DNA from: Epilithonimonas arachidiradicis
Lineage (GTDB): Bacteria > Bacteroidota > Bacteroidia > Flavobacteriales > Weeksellaceae
Assembly (NCBI RefSeq): GCF_003610695.1
Contig: NZ_RAQH01000007.1
Span: 155,907-219,906, forward strand
Direction: 5' to 3'
Length of the DNA: 64,000 nucleotides
The position numbers were made by a program, and so were the translations under genes. This document shows positions 37,131 to 45,553 of this stretch, piece by piece. The notes under the pieces were generated by a model, which saw only the letters and a list, made by a program, of their open reading frames with translations, ran no database searches and had not been told where the DNA came from. Every line of letters begins with the position of its first letter. Within the stretch, counting starts at the first letter, position 1.

Positions 37131-37160
37131 TTGGGCGATATTGAAATAATTTTATATTAG
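37131..37160 (+). promoter_or_regulatory. Promoter of the first small secreted gene
   Basis: TTG (37131-37133), a 19-base spacer, and TATATTAG (37153-37160) agree with TTG-N19-TAnnTTTG. The segment AATTTTATATTAGAACC is shared exactly with the paralogue's upstream region. Confidence 0.6.
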
Positions 37161-37186
37161 AACCGTCGATATATTGTATTAAATAG

Positions 37187-37200
37187 TGTAATCGATTGCG
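37187..37200. promoter_or_regulatory. Operator before the first small secreted gene
   Basis: TGTAATCGATTGCG starts 26 bases after the TATATTAG element, exactly the spacing seen before the gene at 38535, and 36 bases before the ATG. Confidence 0.8.
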
Positions 37201-37235
37201 CAACAAAATAAACAAACAACTATAAACTCATTATT

Positions 37236-38051
37236 ATGAAAAAATTATTATTTTCTTTATTATTGGCGGTAGCTTCTGCTTTTTCTATTAATGCTCAAAC
37301 CAGTTTTTGGGATTTTGGTGATAATACTGCTTGGGGACCAGGAGCATCTGATGCGAATTATCAAACAATTAGTTATACCTACGACTATAATGGCCTTAAA
37401 TTTATCGAAGGTTCCAGTGGTTTTACGGGATTTAACACGTCAAGCTTAACACCCATCGGCGATTATACGCCAAAGCAAAGGTTAGCTTTTGGAGGAAACA
37501 GTTATGGTGGTAGCACTAATCCTGCTGTAGGCACATCCGGTGCATCTGCTTTGCCTACAAGACGTTATATCGAGGTTTCGGTTACCGGTAATTCCAAAAT
37601 TACACTTTGGGGTAGAGGTGGCGGTGCGCGATCTCTTATAATTGTGAATAAGGGAACTTCTACGGTTCTGGCCAATTTTGCTTTTTCGTCCAGTACAGAT
37701 GCGCAAAAATTCGAATACAATTACACTGGTGGCTCTAACACTTTGATTATTGCATCTGGAGCAGGTGATAACAGTTTATATAAAATTGAAGTTGCTAATA
37801 CTGAAACTATGGCTGTTAATGATGTTAGGTCTAATAACAAACTCAATGCTTTTTCCTCCGGTAATAAAATTTATGTCAAAGATCTGGAATCAAAGAACAC
37901 ACAGATTAATGTTTACTCTACTAACGGCACATTGGTTAAATCTTTGAAATCTTCTTCAGATATCAATTTTGATATCAATACAAAAGGTATTTATATTGTC
38001 AATCTGAAATCTGAAGCGGGTGAGAAGTCTGTGAAGGTTTTAATCAAATAA
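37236..38051 (+). CDS. Small T9SS-secreted protein of unknown function, paralogue 1
   Basis: The 271-residue protein has a signal peptide ending SINAQ and a glycine- and aromatic-rich beta-sandwich-like body of about 165 residues: SFWDFGDNTAWGPG, RRYIEVSVTGNSKITLWGRGGG, SLYKIEVANTE. The C-terminal type A T9SS sorting domain has the pattern NAFSSGNKIYVKDL...INVYSTNGTLVKSL...GIYIVNLKSEAG. I recognise no catalytic motif. It is a paralogue of the protein at 38535. The body resembles the accessory module of the pectate lyase at 25356, so a pectin-binding or surface-coating role is possible. It has its own promoter, two operators and a terminator, suggesting strong regulated expression. Confidence 0.8.
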   Translation: MKKLLFSLLLAVASAFSINAQTSFWDFGDNTAWGPGASDANYQTISYTYDYNGLKFIEGSSGFTGFNTSSLTPIGDYTPKQRLAFGGNSYGGSTNPAVGTSGASALPTRRYIEVSVTGNSKITLWGRGGGARSLIIVNKGTSTVLANFAFSSSTDAQKFEYNYTGGSNTLIIASGAGDNSLYKIEVANTETMAVNDVRSNNKLNAFSSGNKIYVKDLESKNTQINVYSTNGTLVKSLKSSSDINFDINTKGIYIVNLKSEAGEKSVKVLIK

Positions 38052-38098
38052 ATAAAACATAGCAATAGATATTTTTTTCGTATTATTTTTTAAGAAAG

Positions 38099-38128
38099 CC
38101 CTTTAAGTTTGATTTAAAGGGTTTTTTT
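38099..38128 (+). terminator. Intrinsic terminator after paralogue 1
   Basis: CCCTTTAA (38099-38106) pairs with TTAAAGGG (38114-38121) across a seven-base loop, followed by seven T. Confidence 0.9.
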
Positions 38129-38275
38129 GTGCAAAATGTTTTTTTTTTTTGCCTTAATTTATTTTTACCCAATTTTTTTCATCTGAAGTAATATCAATAA
38201 AAATGATTTCGGGAATAATTTTTTTTTTGAAAGTAATTATTTTGATAAAATTAGATCAATTTTCAGTGAAATTGA

Positions 38276-38289
38276 TACAACCGATTGCA
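38276..38289. promoter_or_regulatory. Weak operator upstream of paralogue 2
   Basis: TACAACCGATTGCA keeps the right half-site CGATTGCA. It lies 207 bases upstream of the full site at 38483. Confidence 0.5.
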
Positions 38290-38448
38290 CTAAATTTTAG
38301 TCTAAAAATGACATTCTATTATTCCTTACGTAAATAAATTTCGATGTATTTAATTGTTAAAAAGCTTATGAATATTGAGTTTTTCATTAATGCTAATAAA
38401 ATTTAACATTAAATTAAAAAAAAATATCTCGGAATTAAATAATAATTT

Positions 38449-38496
38449 TATATTAGAACCATAGAAAAATTACACAAAATTGTGTAATCGATTGCA
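38449..38496 (+). promoter_or_regulatory. Promoter element and operator of paralogue 2
   Basis: TATATTAG (38449-38456) is followed after 26 bases by TGTAATCGATTGCA (38483-38496), 38 bases before the ATG. The layout copies that before the gene at 37236. No clear TTG element is seen at the usual upstream distance. Confidence 0.75.
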
Positions 38497-38534
38497 TAAA
38501 AAACTTAAACAAACAATTAATAAATTATTTTATC

Positions 38535-39314
38535 ATGAAAAAATCATTACTTTTTTTAGCATTTGCAGTTGTTGCTACTGTAGGAAACGTAAAAGCACAA
38601 ACAACCTGGGATTTTTCGTCTGCAGCGTGGCCAGTTGTATCTGGTGAAACAGCAAAAGTTAAAAATAATCTTGCCTTGGTTCCCGGACCAGAAACTGTTG
38701 TGAATTTTGGGCAGGTAGAAGCTAACTCTGCGACATTCTCTGATGGTTATGTGGCGAGCAAGCGTTTTAAACTGAACGGTGGTGGCTTTACATCTACAGG
38801 AGTTAACACTACACCGACACAGCGTCACATTTATTTCAAAACCAATGGTAACTCATCTATTACTATTTGGTACAAAAATGGAGGCGGTGGCGACCGTACA
38901 TTATATATCGGAACAGGAACAGAGATTTTAGCTTCTAAGACTTATTCTAACTCACAAGACGGTATTATCTATACTTATGACTATGCAGGACCGGCTAGAG
39001 ATATTTATATCTACGGAGATCAGTCTTTGAATCTATACAAAATTACAGCAACTAATGTTGGGAACACAGTACTTGGTGTGAATGATGTGAAAAAAGAAAT
39101 GAAGGCTCAGGCTTTCTCCAGCGGTAACAAAGTTTATATCTCTGACTTGGACGCAAAAAATACGGAAGTTAACGTTTATTCTGCAACAGGATCTCTGGTA
39201 AAAACGGCTAAAGTTTCTGCTGACACTAACTTTGAAGTGAATACAAAAGGTGTTTACATCGTTAATCTGAAATCCGATGCTGGTGTAAAATCTGTAAAAG
39301 TTCTAATTAAATAA
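38535..39314 (+). CDS. Small T9SS-secreted protein of unknown function, paralogue 2
   Basis: The 259-residue protein has a signal peptide ending NVKAQ, a beta-rich body (TTWDFSSAAWPV, DGYVASKRFKLNGGGF, QRHIYFKTNGNSSITIWYKNGGGG, DIYIYGDQSLNLYKI) and a T9SS sorting domain nearly identical in pattern to paralogue 1 (AFSSGNKVYISDL to VKSVKVLIK). The segment DGYVASKRFKL parallels DGLTLTKRFKM in the accessory module of the pectate lyase at 25356. No catalytic residues are recognised. It is most simply read as a free-standing secreted carbohydrate-binding module, but this is inference. It has its own promoter, operator and terminator. Confidence 0.8.
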   Translation: MKKSLLFLAFAVVATVGNVKAQTTWDFSSAAWPVVSGETAKVKNNLALVPGPETVVNFGQVEANSATFSDGYVASKRFKLNGGGFTSTGVNTTPTQRHIYFKTNGNSSITIWYKNGGGGDRTLYIGTGTEILASKTYSNSQDGIIYTYDYAGPARDIYIYGDQSLNLYKITATNVGNTVLGVNDVKKEMKAQAFSSGNKVYISDLDAKNTEVNVYSATGSLVKTAKVSADTNFEVNTKGVYIVNLKSDAGVKSVKVLIK

Positions 39315-39380
39315 TTCTGAATTCAGAAAATTTGAGAGTCAGCAAAAATTTATAGGAAATTAAATTTTTCATTAATTAAG

Positions 39381-39415
39381 GTTTGATGAAACTTGCTTTC
39401 ATCAAACTTTTTTTT
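39381..39415 (+). terminator. Intrinsic terminator after paralogue 2
   Basis: GTTTGATGAAA (39381-39391) pairs with TTTCATCAAAC (39397-39407) over 11 bases with a five-base loop, followed by eight T. Confidence 0.92.
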
Positions 39416-39530
39416 GCCTGAATTAAATTTCAGAGTTGATTAATGGTTTGTTAACCAAATTGTTACAAATTAAAATCAATACCGGGCTTATCTAATTAAC
39501 TTTTAAACATCTATTAATTTTTATTTTCTA

Positions 39531-40838
39531 ATGAAAAGAATATTTTTAATATTAACATTCTTCGCTTTCGCTATTGCTACCAATCTAAGCGCACAATGTA
39601 CTGTTTCCGGTTGGGCTTCTACCAATGGTGTTACCGGAGGCGGAACAGCGTCGCCAACAGTTGTGACCACCTATGCTGAATTAAGAGCTGCGGTAAACAA
39701 TACGTCCATCAAAGTAATTCACGTTTCCGGACAGATCACTTTTCCTGCCGGCGGACGTTTGACTTTGAATAATCAAACTAATAAATCAATTTTAGGTCTT
39801 GCCGGAGCAAGATTGATCTCAACAGATCTTACAGCTGGTGGTTCCGGAATTTTGACTTTGAAAAACAGTTCTAACGTTCTCATCAAAAACATCACTTTCG
39901 AAGGTCCTGGTGCTTATGATGTGGATGGGAATGATAATATGACAATTGATAATTGTACCAATGTCTGGGTGGATCATTGTACCTTTCAGGATGCTTTGGA
40001 CGGCAATCTTGATATCAAAAACGGTTCCGACCTGATTACAATTTCCTGGACAAAATTCGAATATCTGAAAGCGCCGATTCCCGGCGGTTCCGGAGGAAGT
40101 AATGATCACAGATTCTCCAATTTATTCGGGTCATCCGACAGTGATACGCAGGATTCCGGAAAGCTGAGAATTACAATGCAATACTGCTGGTGGGGCAATG
40201 GTGTAAGGGAAAGAATGCCAAGGGTGCGTTACGGTAAAGTTCATCTTCTGAATAATTATTTCAATAGCTCCGTAAGCAATTACTGCATCTACGCAGGTTA
40301 CCAGGCAGATCTGTTGATAGAAAGTAATTATTTTGAAGGTGTGAAAAATCCAATCCGTCTGGAAACAGGTAATTTTACTGCGGCACAATTGGTTGACAAT
40401 ACATTTGTTGGAACATCGGGGACAGCAACTGGTTCGGGAACAGCTTTTACACCACCATATTCAATTAACAAAATTGCATCTCAGGATGTTAAACAAACAG
40501 TTATGGCTGGAGCAGGAGCGGTTCTGTTACAACCAACGGATTGTGTTTTTTTATCAACCAATGAAATTAATTCTAAATCTAAATCTGATTTTTTGTTTTA
40601 TCCAAACCCAGCCTCAGAACAAATTTCTTTAAAAGCTTTTTCTGGAAATAATCAATCGATAAAAATTAATGTAACAGATATTTCAGGTAAATCAGAAGGA
40701 ACTATTTACCAGGGAAATCTTAGTAAAGGAAATAACACGGTTAATTCGATTTCGATTAAAAAACTGAGCAAAGGGGTGAAAATTTTTGAAGTGAAAACAG
40801 ACAAAGATTCTTATACCCAAAAAGTGATTGTAAAATAA
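39531..40838 (+). CDS. Secreted pectate lyase, PL1 family (second), with T9SS domain
   Basis: The 435-residue protein has a signal peptide ending NLSAQ and a PL1 beta-helix: SNVLIKNITFEGPGAYDVDGND, NVWVDHCTFQDALDGNLDIKNGSD with calcium-binding aspartates, WWGNGVRERMPRVRYGKVHLLNNYF with the catalytic Arg, and DLLIESNYFEGVKNPI. A T9SS type A domain (FLFYPNPASEQISL to the end) follows directly. It cleaves polygalacturonate extracellularly. It is leaner than the PL1 at 25356 and lacks the accessory modules. The CE8 at 40882 follows 43 bases later on the same transcript. I saw no operator palindrome before it. Confidence 0.93.
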   Translation: MKRIFLILTFFAFAIATNLSAQCTVSGWASTNGVTGGGTASPTVVTTYAELRAAVNNTSIKVIHVSGQITFPAGGRLTLNNQTNKSILGLAGARLISTDLTAGGSGILTLKNSSNVLIKNITFEGPGAYDVDGNDNMTIDNCTNVWVDHCTFQDALDGNLDIKNGSDLITISWTKFEYLKAPIPGGSGGSNDHRFSNLFGSSDSDTQDSGKLRITMQYCWWGNGVRERMPRVRYGKVHLLNNYFNSSVSNYCIYAGYQADLLIESNYFEGVKNPIRLETGNFTAAQLVDNTFVGTSGTATGSGTAFTPPYSINKIASQDVKQTVMAGAGAVLLQPTDCVFLSTNEINSKSKSDFLFYPNPASEQISLKAFSGNNQSIKINVTDISGKSEGTIYQGNLSKGNNTVNSISIKKLSKGVKIFEVKTDKDSYTQKVIVK

Positions 40839-40881
40839 ATTTAGAATCAAATACTAACTTAACTACTAACTTTAATTACTA

Positions 40882-43506
40882 ATGAAAAAAAATCTAATCT
40901 TACCAATTGTACTTTTCGGTACAGCTACGATTTTTGGGATCGGAAAGAGCATATCTTTTTTTTCAGATTCTGTCAATGATGATGCAAAAAAGCATTCTTC
41001 TTCGATAAAAGAAAATAAGAACACAACGGAAACTACAAAATATCCGAAAATATTTGAAGCAACTCCGGCTTCTGTTAACTGGCCTTTGATTACAGATGTT
41101 ACTACAAAATCCTTGGAAGGTAATCTGGAATCTACACTCAGTTATCCTTCAACTGTATCTTATAATGTCAATACGAAAATAGATTTTACCGGAGATTCTG
41201 TAACGGACAGCAATGTCGTATTTTGGGAAGGAACAAGCAGTAACAACAGCTGGACAGCAACAGGCAACATCAATACTATTAATTCGTCGGTTTATATTCA
41301 GTTGGATGTTAAACCAACCAACAGCGGAACTTTCACAGTTAATAAAATTGAAGGATTGGTTGGAGCTGCCGGAACAGGAAATATGTATTACCAGGCTTTC
41401 TACAGTTTGAATTCTGATTTTTCTAACCCGGTTTCGATTCAGGCTGCAACAAAATTACCTAATAACGGTTCATCGGCTCTCAGTGTAACACTATCTACGG
41501 CGGTTGTACTTTCCGGAACCCAAAAGATGTATGTGAGATTTTACCCATATCTGGCTGCAGCTGCAACGAATAAGCAGTTTGGATTAAGAAATATTAAAAT
41601 CTCCGGAACAATGGAAGGTTCTGTTGCCAATCCTGCAACCGTTTCTACAACAGCGATGACCTCAATCTCTACAACAACAGCAGTAACAGGTGGAACGATA
41701 TCCAGCAACGGCGGTGGGGCGGTAACAGCAAGTGGTGTTGTTTACAGTACCAATGAAAACCCGACAACTGCAGACTCCAAAACAACTGAAAATGCAACCT
41801 CTGGCTCATACACAAGTAATTTGTCAGGGCTTTTGCCTTCAACCACGTATTATGTTCGTGCGTATGCAACCAATTCTGCTGGAACATCTTACGGCAGTCA
41901 GGTCAGCTTTACCACTTTAGCGAATATTGTCGCACCGACTGTTACAACAACTTCACAGTCTCAGGTAACCAATAAATCATTTGTAGTTTCAGGAAACGTT
42001 GCAGACTGGGGCGGTGCCAATGTGACTGACAGAGGAATTGTTTATTCGACATCTGCAAACCCAACAATTGACAACGCCACCAAAATTTCTACAGGAACAG
42101 GACTTGGGACATTTTCGTCTTATGCTTACGGTGTTGCGTCTTCTACATTATATTATGTAAGAACATTTGCAACAAACGCTGCAGGAACTTCTTATGGTTC
42201 ACAAGCTACAGTTACCACAAAAGCTACAGAGCCAGATGTGATCAAAACAATTGCTAAAGATGGGTCTGGGGATTATACTACTGTTCAGGCGGCTTTTGAT
42301 GCGGTTCCTGATAATTACACGGGAAGGTGGATCATCCACATCAAGCCGGGAACTTATACAGAAAGACCAACGCTTTTAGCTAATAAGATTAATGTATTCC
42401 TGATTGGAGATAATGCGGATACAACGGTTATTACCAATAATATCTCTGCTGGTGATATCAACCCTGATACAGGAATCGCTTACGGAACTTCTCTTTCTCA
42501 GACTATGGCTGTTTTCGGAAGTGATTTTACAGCTTCTAAAATTACTTTTGCCAATACATTCGTTAATTCAACAGCCAATACACAGATCAATTCATCAACC
42601 CAGGCTGTTGCTCTTAAAACGCAAGGTGACAGACAGGCTTTTTATGATTGTAAAATTTTGGGTTATCAGGATACATATCTGGGAAACAGCATTGGAAGGG
42701 CTTATTTCAAAAATTGTTATATCGAAGGTAATGTGGATTTCATATTCGGACGCCAGACTGTTGTTTTTGATCATTGTACAACTTACATTAATCGTAATAA
42801 TAGTGTTGTAACAGCGCCTTCAACAGAAGCTACCACTAAGTTTGGATTTGTATTTCTGGATTGCAATTTGACAGTGCCTGCAGCTGGAACAGCGGATTTT
42901 AACGGAACAATTATCAGCAATTTCCATTTCGGAAGAGCTTGGCAGAATACGCCAAAGTCCGCTTTCATACGATGCGAAACCCCTTCTATGCTGAATCCAA
43001 CTGGTTGGACAACACCTATTAACGGAACAATCCCTGTGACATTTGTAGAATATGGCAATACAGGAGCAGGAGCAACACCTGACAGATTAGCACAAAGATC
43101 TAACGGAGGAGTCGTTTTAACAGAAACCGATTCTCAGGTTTATACAATCTCTAATGTCTTCAAAAAAGATACAGATCCGTCTTTCGTTTTCGATTGGGTG
43201 CCGGAAGCTTCAGTTAATATCGATTTCGAAACTTTAGCAGTTAATGATGTAAAAGATAACAAGCTTTTGGTTTATCCAAATCCTTTCACAAATCAAGTTA
43301 CAATTGCATTGGATTTGAAATCGAATTCGGATATTAATATTACAATCTATGATGTTAACGGAAGAGTTGTGAAAACTTTAAAAAGTAATGAAAAGAAAGG
43401 TTCTAATCAGTTCGTGATTGATACAAAAGATTTGAAAACCGGGATTTATTTCTATAATTTGAAAACAAATTCAGGAGAGTCGACAGGTAAACTAATTAAA
43501 AAGTAA
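40882..43506 (+). CDS. Large secreted pectin methylesterase, CE8, with fibronectin-like repeats and T9SS domain
   Basis: The 874-residue protein has an N-terminal membrane-type signal, a beta-sandwich region (about 60-245) and two Ig/fibronectin-like repeats (about 255-345 and 350-450), each ending SSTxYYVRxxATNxAGTSYGSQ. The CE8 domain (about 455-780) has KDGSGDYTTVQAAFDAVPD, GYQDTYLG, GNVDFIFGRQTVVFDHC and FGRAWQNTPKSAF. A T9SS domain (LLVYPNPFTNQVTIAL) ends it. It demethylates pectin outside the cell, working with the PL1 just upstream. A terminator follows at 43529-43559. Confidence 0.92.
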   Translation: MKKNLILPIVLFGTATIFGIGKSISFFSDSVNDDAKKHSSSIKENKNTTETTKYPKIFEATPASVNWPLITDVTTKSLEGNLESTLSYPSTVSYNVNTKIDFTGDSVTDSNVVFWEGTSSNNSWTATGNINTINSSVYIQLDVKPTNSGTFTVNKIEGLVGAAGTGNMYYQAFYSLNSDFSNPVSIQAATKLPNNGSSALSVTLSTAVVLSGTQKMYVRFYPYLAAAATNKQFGLRNIKISGTMEGSVANPATVSTTAMTSISTTTAVTGGTISSNGGGAVTASGVVYSTNENPTTADSKTTENATSGSYTSNLSGLLPSTTYYVRAYATNSAGTSYGSQVSFTTLANIVAPTVTTTSQSQVTNKSFVVSGNVADWGGANVTDRGIVYSTSANPTIDNATKISTGTGLGTFSSYAYGVASSTLYYVRTFATNAAGTSYGSQATVTTKATEPDVIKTIAKDGSGDYTTVQAAFDAVPDNYTGRWIIHIKPGTYTERPTLLANKINVFLIGDNADTTVITNNISAGDINPDTGIAYGTSLSQTMAVFGSDFTASKITFANTFVNSTANTQINSSTQAVALKTQGDRQAFYDCKILGYQDTYLGNSIGRAYFKNCYIEGNVDFIFGRQTVVFDHCTTYINRNNSVVTAPSTEATTKFGFVFLDCNLTVPAAGTADFNGTIISNFHFGRAWQNTPKSAFIRCETPSMLNPTGWTTPINGTIPVTFVEYGNTGAGATPDRLAQRSNGGVVLTETDSQVYTISNVFKKDTDPSFVFDWVPEASVNIDFETLAVNDVKDNKLLVYPNPFTNQVTIALDLKSNSDINITIYDVNGRVVKTLKSNEKKGSNQFVIDTKDLKTGIYFYNLKTNSGESTGKLIKK

Positions 43507-43528
43507 ACAATTTAATTTTCATAATGAG

Positions 43529-43559
43529 AGCCGTCTTCATTTCGGTGGGACGGCTTTTT
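43529..43559 (+). terminator. Intrinsic terminator after the large CE8 gene
   Basis: AGCCGTC (43529-43535) pairs with GACGGCT (43549-43555), followed by five T. Confidence 0.88.
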
Positions 43560-43684
43560 ATCAGATAGAAAATTACAAATTGTAAAACTGAAAAAAGAAT
43601 TCAAAAGATTTTGATTCCGAAAGCAGTTGTGACAGGTATTATTTTATATATTTACAACAACCGAATATTCATCAAGAAGAATAT

Positions 43685-44716
43685 ATGACCAAGAAAAACA
43701 CGACGATATATGACATTTCGAAAAAACTGAATGTAAGTGTGGCGACTGTTTCCAGAGCGCTCAATGATCATCCTAGAATCAGCCAGGAAACCAAGGAGTT
43801 GGTAGCTGCTACAGCAAAGGAAATGAATTATAAACAGAATAATTTGGCAAAAGCCCTGCAAAGTGGAGAGACCAAAACTGTAGGTGTAATCGTGCCTTAT
43901 ATCAATACCAATTTTTTCTCATCCGTCATTAGAGGTATAGAAGAAGAGTTGTCCCCTCACGGTTATCGTGTGATCATCTGTCAAAGTCACGATGATGTTG
44001 CAATAGAAAAAAAACAACTGAATACGTTGTTGCACACTCAGGTAGATTGTATTTTCATTTCGATATCAAGAAATACGACGGATATGGACTATGTGAGAAA
44101 AATCCTGAGTACAACCAACACACCGATTATTCTTTTTGACAGAAAAAAAGATATACCAGGCGTAAGTACAATCACGATTGATGACCACAAAGGGGCCTAT
44201 CAGGCAACTGAACATCTCATCAACCAAGGTTATAAAAATATTTGCCATTTCTCTGGAGATCAGAATCTGGAAATCTATCAGAATCGTTTGAATGGCTACC
44301 TTGATGCTCTGAAAGATCATAATTTACCGATAATTAAAGAGAATATTATCAATACAGGAAGTTCTATCGAGGAAGGTATCAGTGCGATGAAGAGTTTGTG
44401 GAAACGCAAAATAAAGCCGGATGCGATTTTCTCTGCCAGTGATTTTACAGCATTGGGAGCTTGTAAAGAAATAAAAAATCTGAAAATTAAAATCCCTGAA
44501 GATATTGGCGTGATTGGATTCAGTAATGAGCCTTTTACCCAGTTTATGGAACTGTCAATCAGTTCTGTAGATCAAACGCCAGTGTTGATGGGTAAAATAT
44601 CGGGAAATGTCTTTTTGGAAAGTATCAAAGACAATTCTTCAGGCATCAGTATTGAGAAGAAATTGGTTTTAACGCCGACGCTTCATATCAGACAATCATC
44701 CAGCAGAAAAAAATAA
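43685..44716 (+). CDS. LacI-family transcriptional regulator, probable pectin-locus regulator
   Basis: The 343-residue protein has the LacI helix-turn-helix TIYDISKKLNVSVATVSRALND at residues 7-28, the hinge region near 50-60 (NNLAKALQSG) and a periplasmic-binding-protein-like effector domain (KTVGVIVPYINTNFFSSVIRGIEEE, GYKNICHFSGDQ, DAIFSASDFTALGACKEI, IGVIGFSNEP). It is the only such regulator in the window, sits at the end of the pectin locus, and LacI-type CG-centred palindromes lie before the main pectin transcripts. It probably binds them and responds to a uronate intermediate such as KDG; the effector is not deducible. Its own promoter (TTG 43627, TATATTTA 43647) shows no palindrome, so no autoregulation is apparent. 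Confidence 0.92.
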   Translation: MTKKNTTIYDISKKLNVSVATVSRALNDHPRISQETKELVAATAKEMNYKQNNLAKALQSGETKTVGVIVPYINTNFFSSVIRGIEEELSPHGYRVIICQSHDDVAIEKKQLNTLLHTQVDCIFISISRNTTDMDYVRKILSTTNTPIILFDRKKDIPGVSTITIDDHKGAYQATEHLINQGYKNICHFSGDQNLEIYQNRLNGYLDALKDHNLPIIKENIINTGSSIEEGISAMKSLWKRKIKPDAIFSASDFTALGACKEIKNLKIKIPEDIGVIGFSNEPFTQFMELSISSVDQTPVLMGKISGNVFLESIKDNSSGISIEKKLVLTPTLHIRQSSSRKK

Positions 44717-44719
44717 AAA

Positions 44720-44742
44720 ACTCCCGGCTACCGGGAGTTTTT
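44720..44742. terminator. Bidirectional terminator between lacI-type and DUF2807 genes
   Basis: CTCCCGG (44721-44727) pairs with CCGGGAG (44731-44737) with A-rich and T-rich flanks on both sides, serving the two convergent genes. Confidence 0.92.
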
Positions 44743-44772
44743 CTTTCTACTTTTTATTGAACGATCAAACAG

Positions 44773-45438
44773 TTAATGGTAATTGATTTTACCACCTACT
44801 ACTTTTTTATCATTTTTCATTTGCGGACTTCCATACACATCTATTACACCACCGGCTCTCGTGGTAGCATCTACGGATTTAGAAGCGTTTACCGACGCAT
44901 TTCCGCCAGCATTGGTTGTGATTTTGGTGATTTCTGTTTTCAGATTTTGTCCGTCATATTGTCCACCGGTGTTCACAACTACGGTTTGAGATTGCACATC
45001 GCCGGATAATTTTAAAATTCCGCCAGTGTTAACTTTCCCTTCAAGAACCTGTGCATCAATGTTAAGGTCGATGTGAGATCCTTCATTAGATGTTATTTCT
45101 AATTTAGAAAATTTCACAAGATCATTCGAGGTGATTCTTGCTCCCTGGCTTGCCTGGATGTGATTGATATCTTTATAATAAATGACAACTTTTACATCAT
45201 CACCTTGCAGTAGTTTGGTTGGTTTCATTCTTACTCTCAGCTCATTGCCGGAGTTTACTAATTCTACTTCATTGGCTTTGGTTCCGCTTAATTCTGCTTT
45301 GTAGGAAGTCGATGAAACCAATTCTACAGGTATTTTATCAAAAACTTTAAGCGATGTGAACGTTGCTACATCTTTTGTCTGTGCCAAAGAAAACTGAGAA
45401 ACCAGAAACACAGAGGCTGCAACAATTATATTTTTCAT
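44773..45438 (-). CDS. DUF2807 (GIN domain) secreted beta-helix protein
   Basis: The protein has a signal peptide ending FSLAQ and a small right-handed beta-helix typical of DUF2807 / head GIN domain proteins: LKVFDKIPVELVSS, ELRVRMKP, GKVNTGGILKLSGDVQSQTVVVNTGGQYDGQNL. The C-terminus ends VYGSPQMKNDKKVVGGKINYH. Function in this family is unknown; it is probably periplasmic. The ATG at 45438 is chosen over the longer frame to 45480 because it gives a proper signal peptide. It is convergent with the LacI-type gene and divergent from the S41 peptidase. Confidence 0.85.
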   Translation of the reverse strand: MKNIIVAASVFLVSQFSLAQTKDVATFTSLKVFDKIPVELVSSTSYKAELSGTKANEVELVNSGNELRVRMKPTKLLQGDDVKVVIYYKDINHIQASQGARITSNDLVKFSKLEITSNEGSHIDLNIDAQVLEGKVNTGGILKLSGDVQSQTVVVNTGGQYDGQNLKTEITKITTNAGGNASVNASKSVDATTRAGGVIDVYGSPQMKNDKKVVGGKINYH

Positions 45439-45553
45439 TATTAATTCAAATTTCATTCTCAGTAACAAAATCAAAACCACTTTTGTGTTAGAATATGTTA
45501 AATTTAAATTGCCAAACTTTTTTAATGATCTAAAAAACCTATTTTTATCTCAA

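Larger units (their letters stand above)
36883..37235. other. Control region between CE8 and the first small secreted gene
   Basis: This 353-base gap has no gene. It holds, in order, the array terminator (36912-36955), a partial operator (36957-36970), about 160 bases of AT-rich sequence, a promoter (37131-37160) and a full operator (37187-37200) before the gene at 37236. Confidence 0.75.
38052..38534. other. Control region between the two small secreted genes
   Basis: This 483-base gap has no gene. It contains a terminator (38099-38128), poly-T tracts, a weak operator (38276-38289), a TATATTAG promoter element (38449-38456) and a full operator (38483-38496). Confidence 0.75.

Noticed and set aside
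39441..39456. GGTTTGTTAACC before the second PL1 gene as a regulator site
   Set aside because: Four-base arms are too short, and no second copy was found elsewhere.
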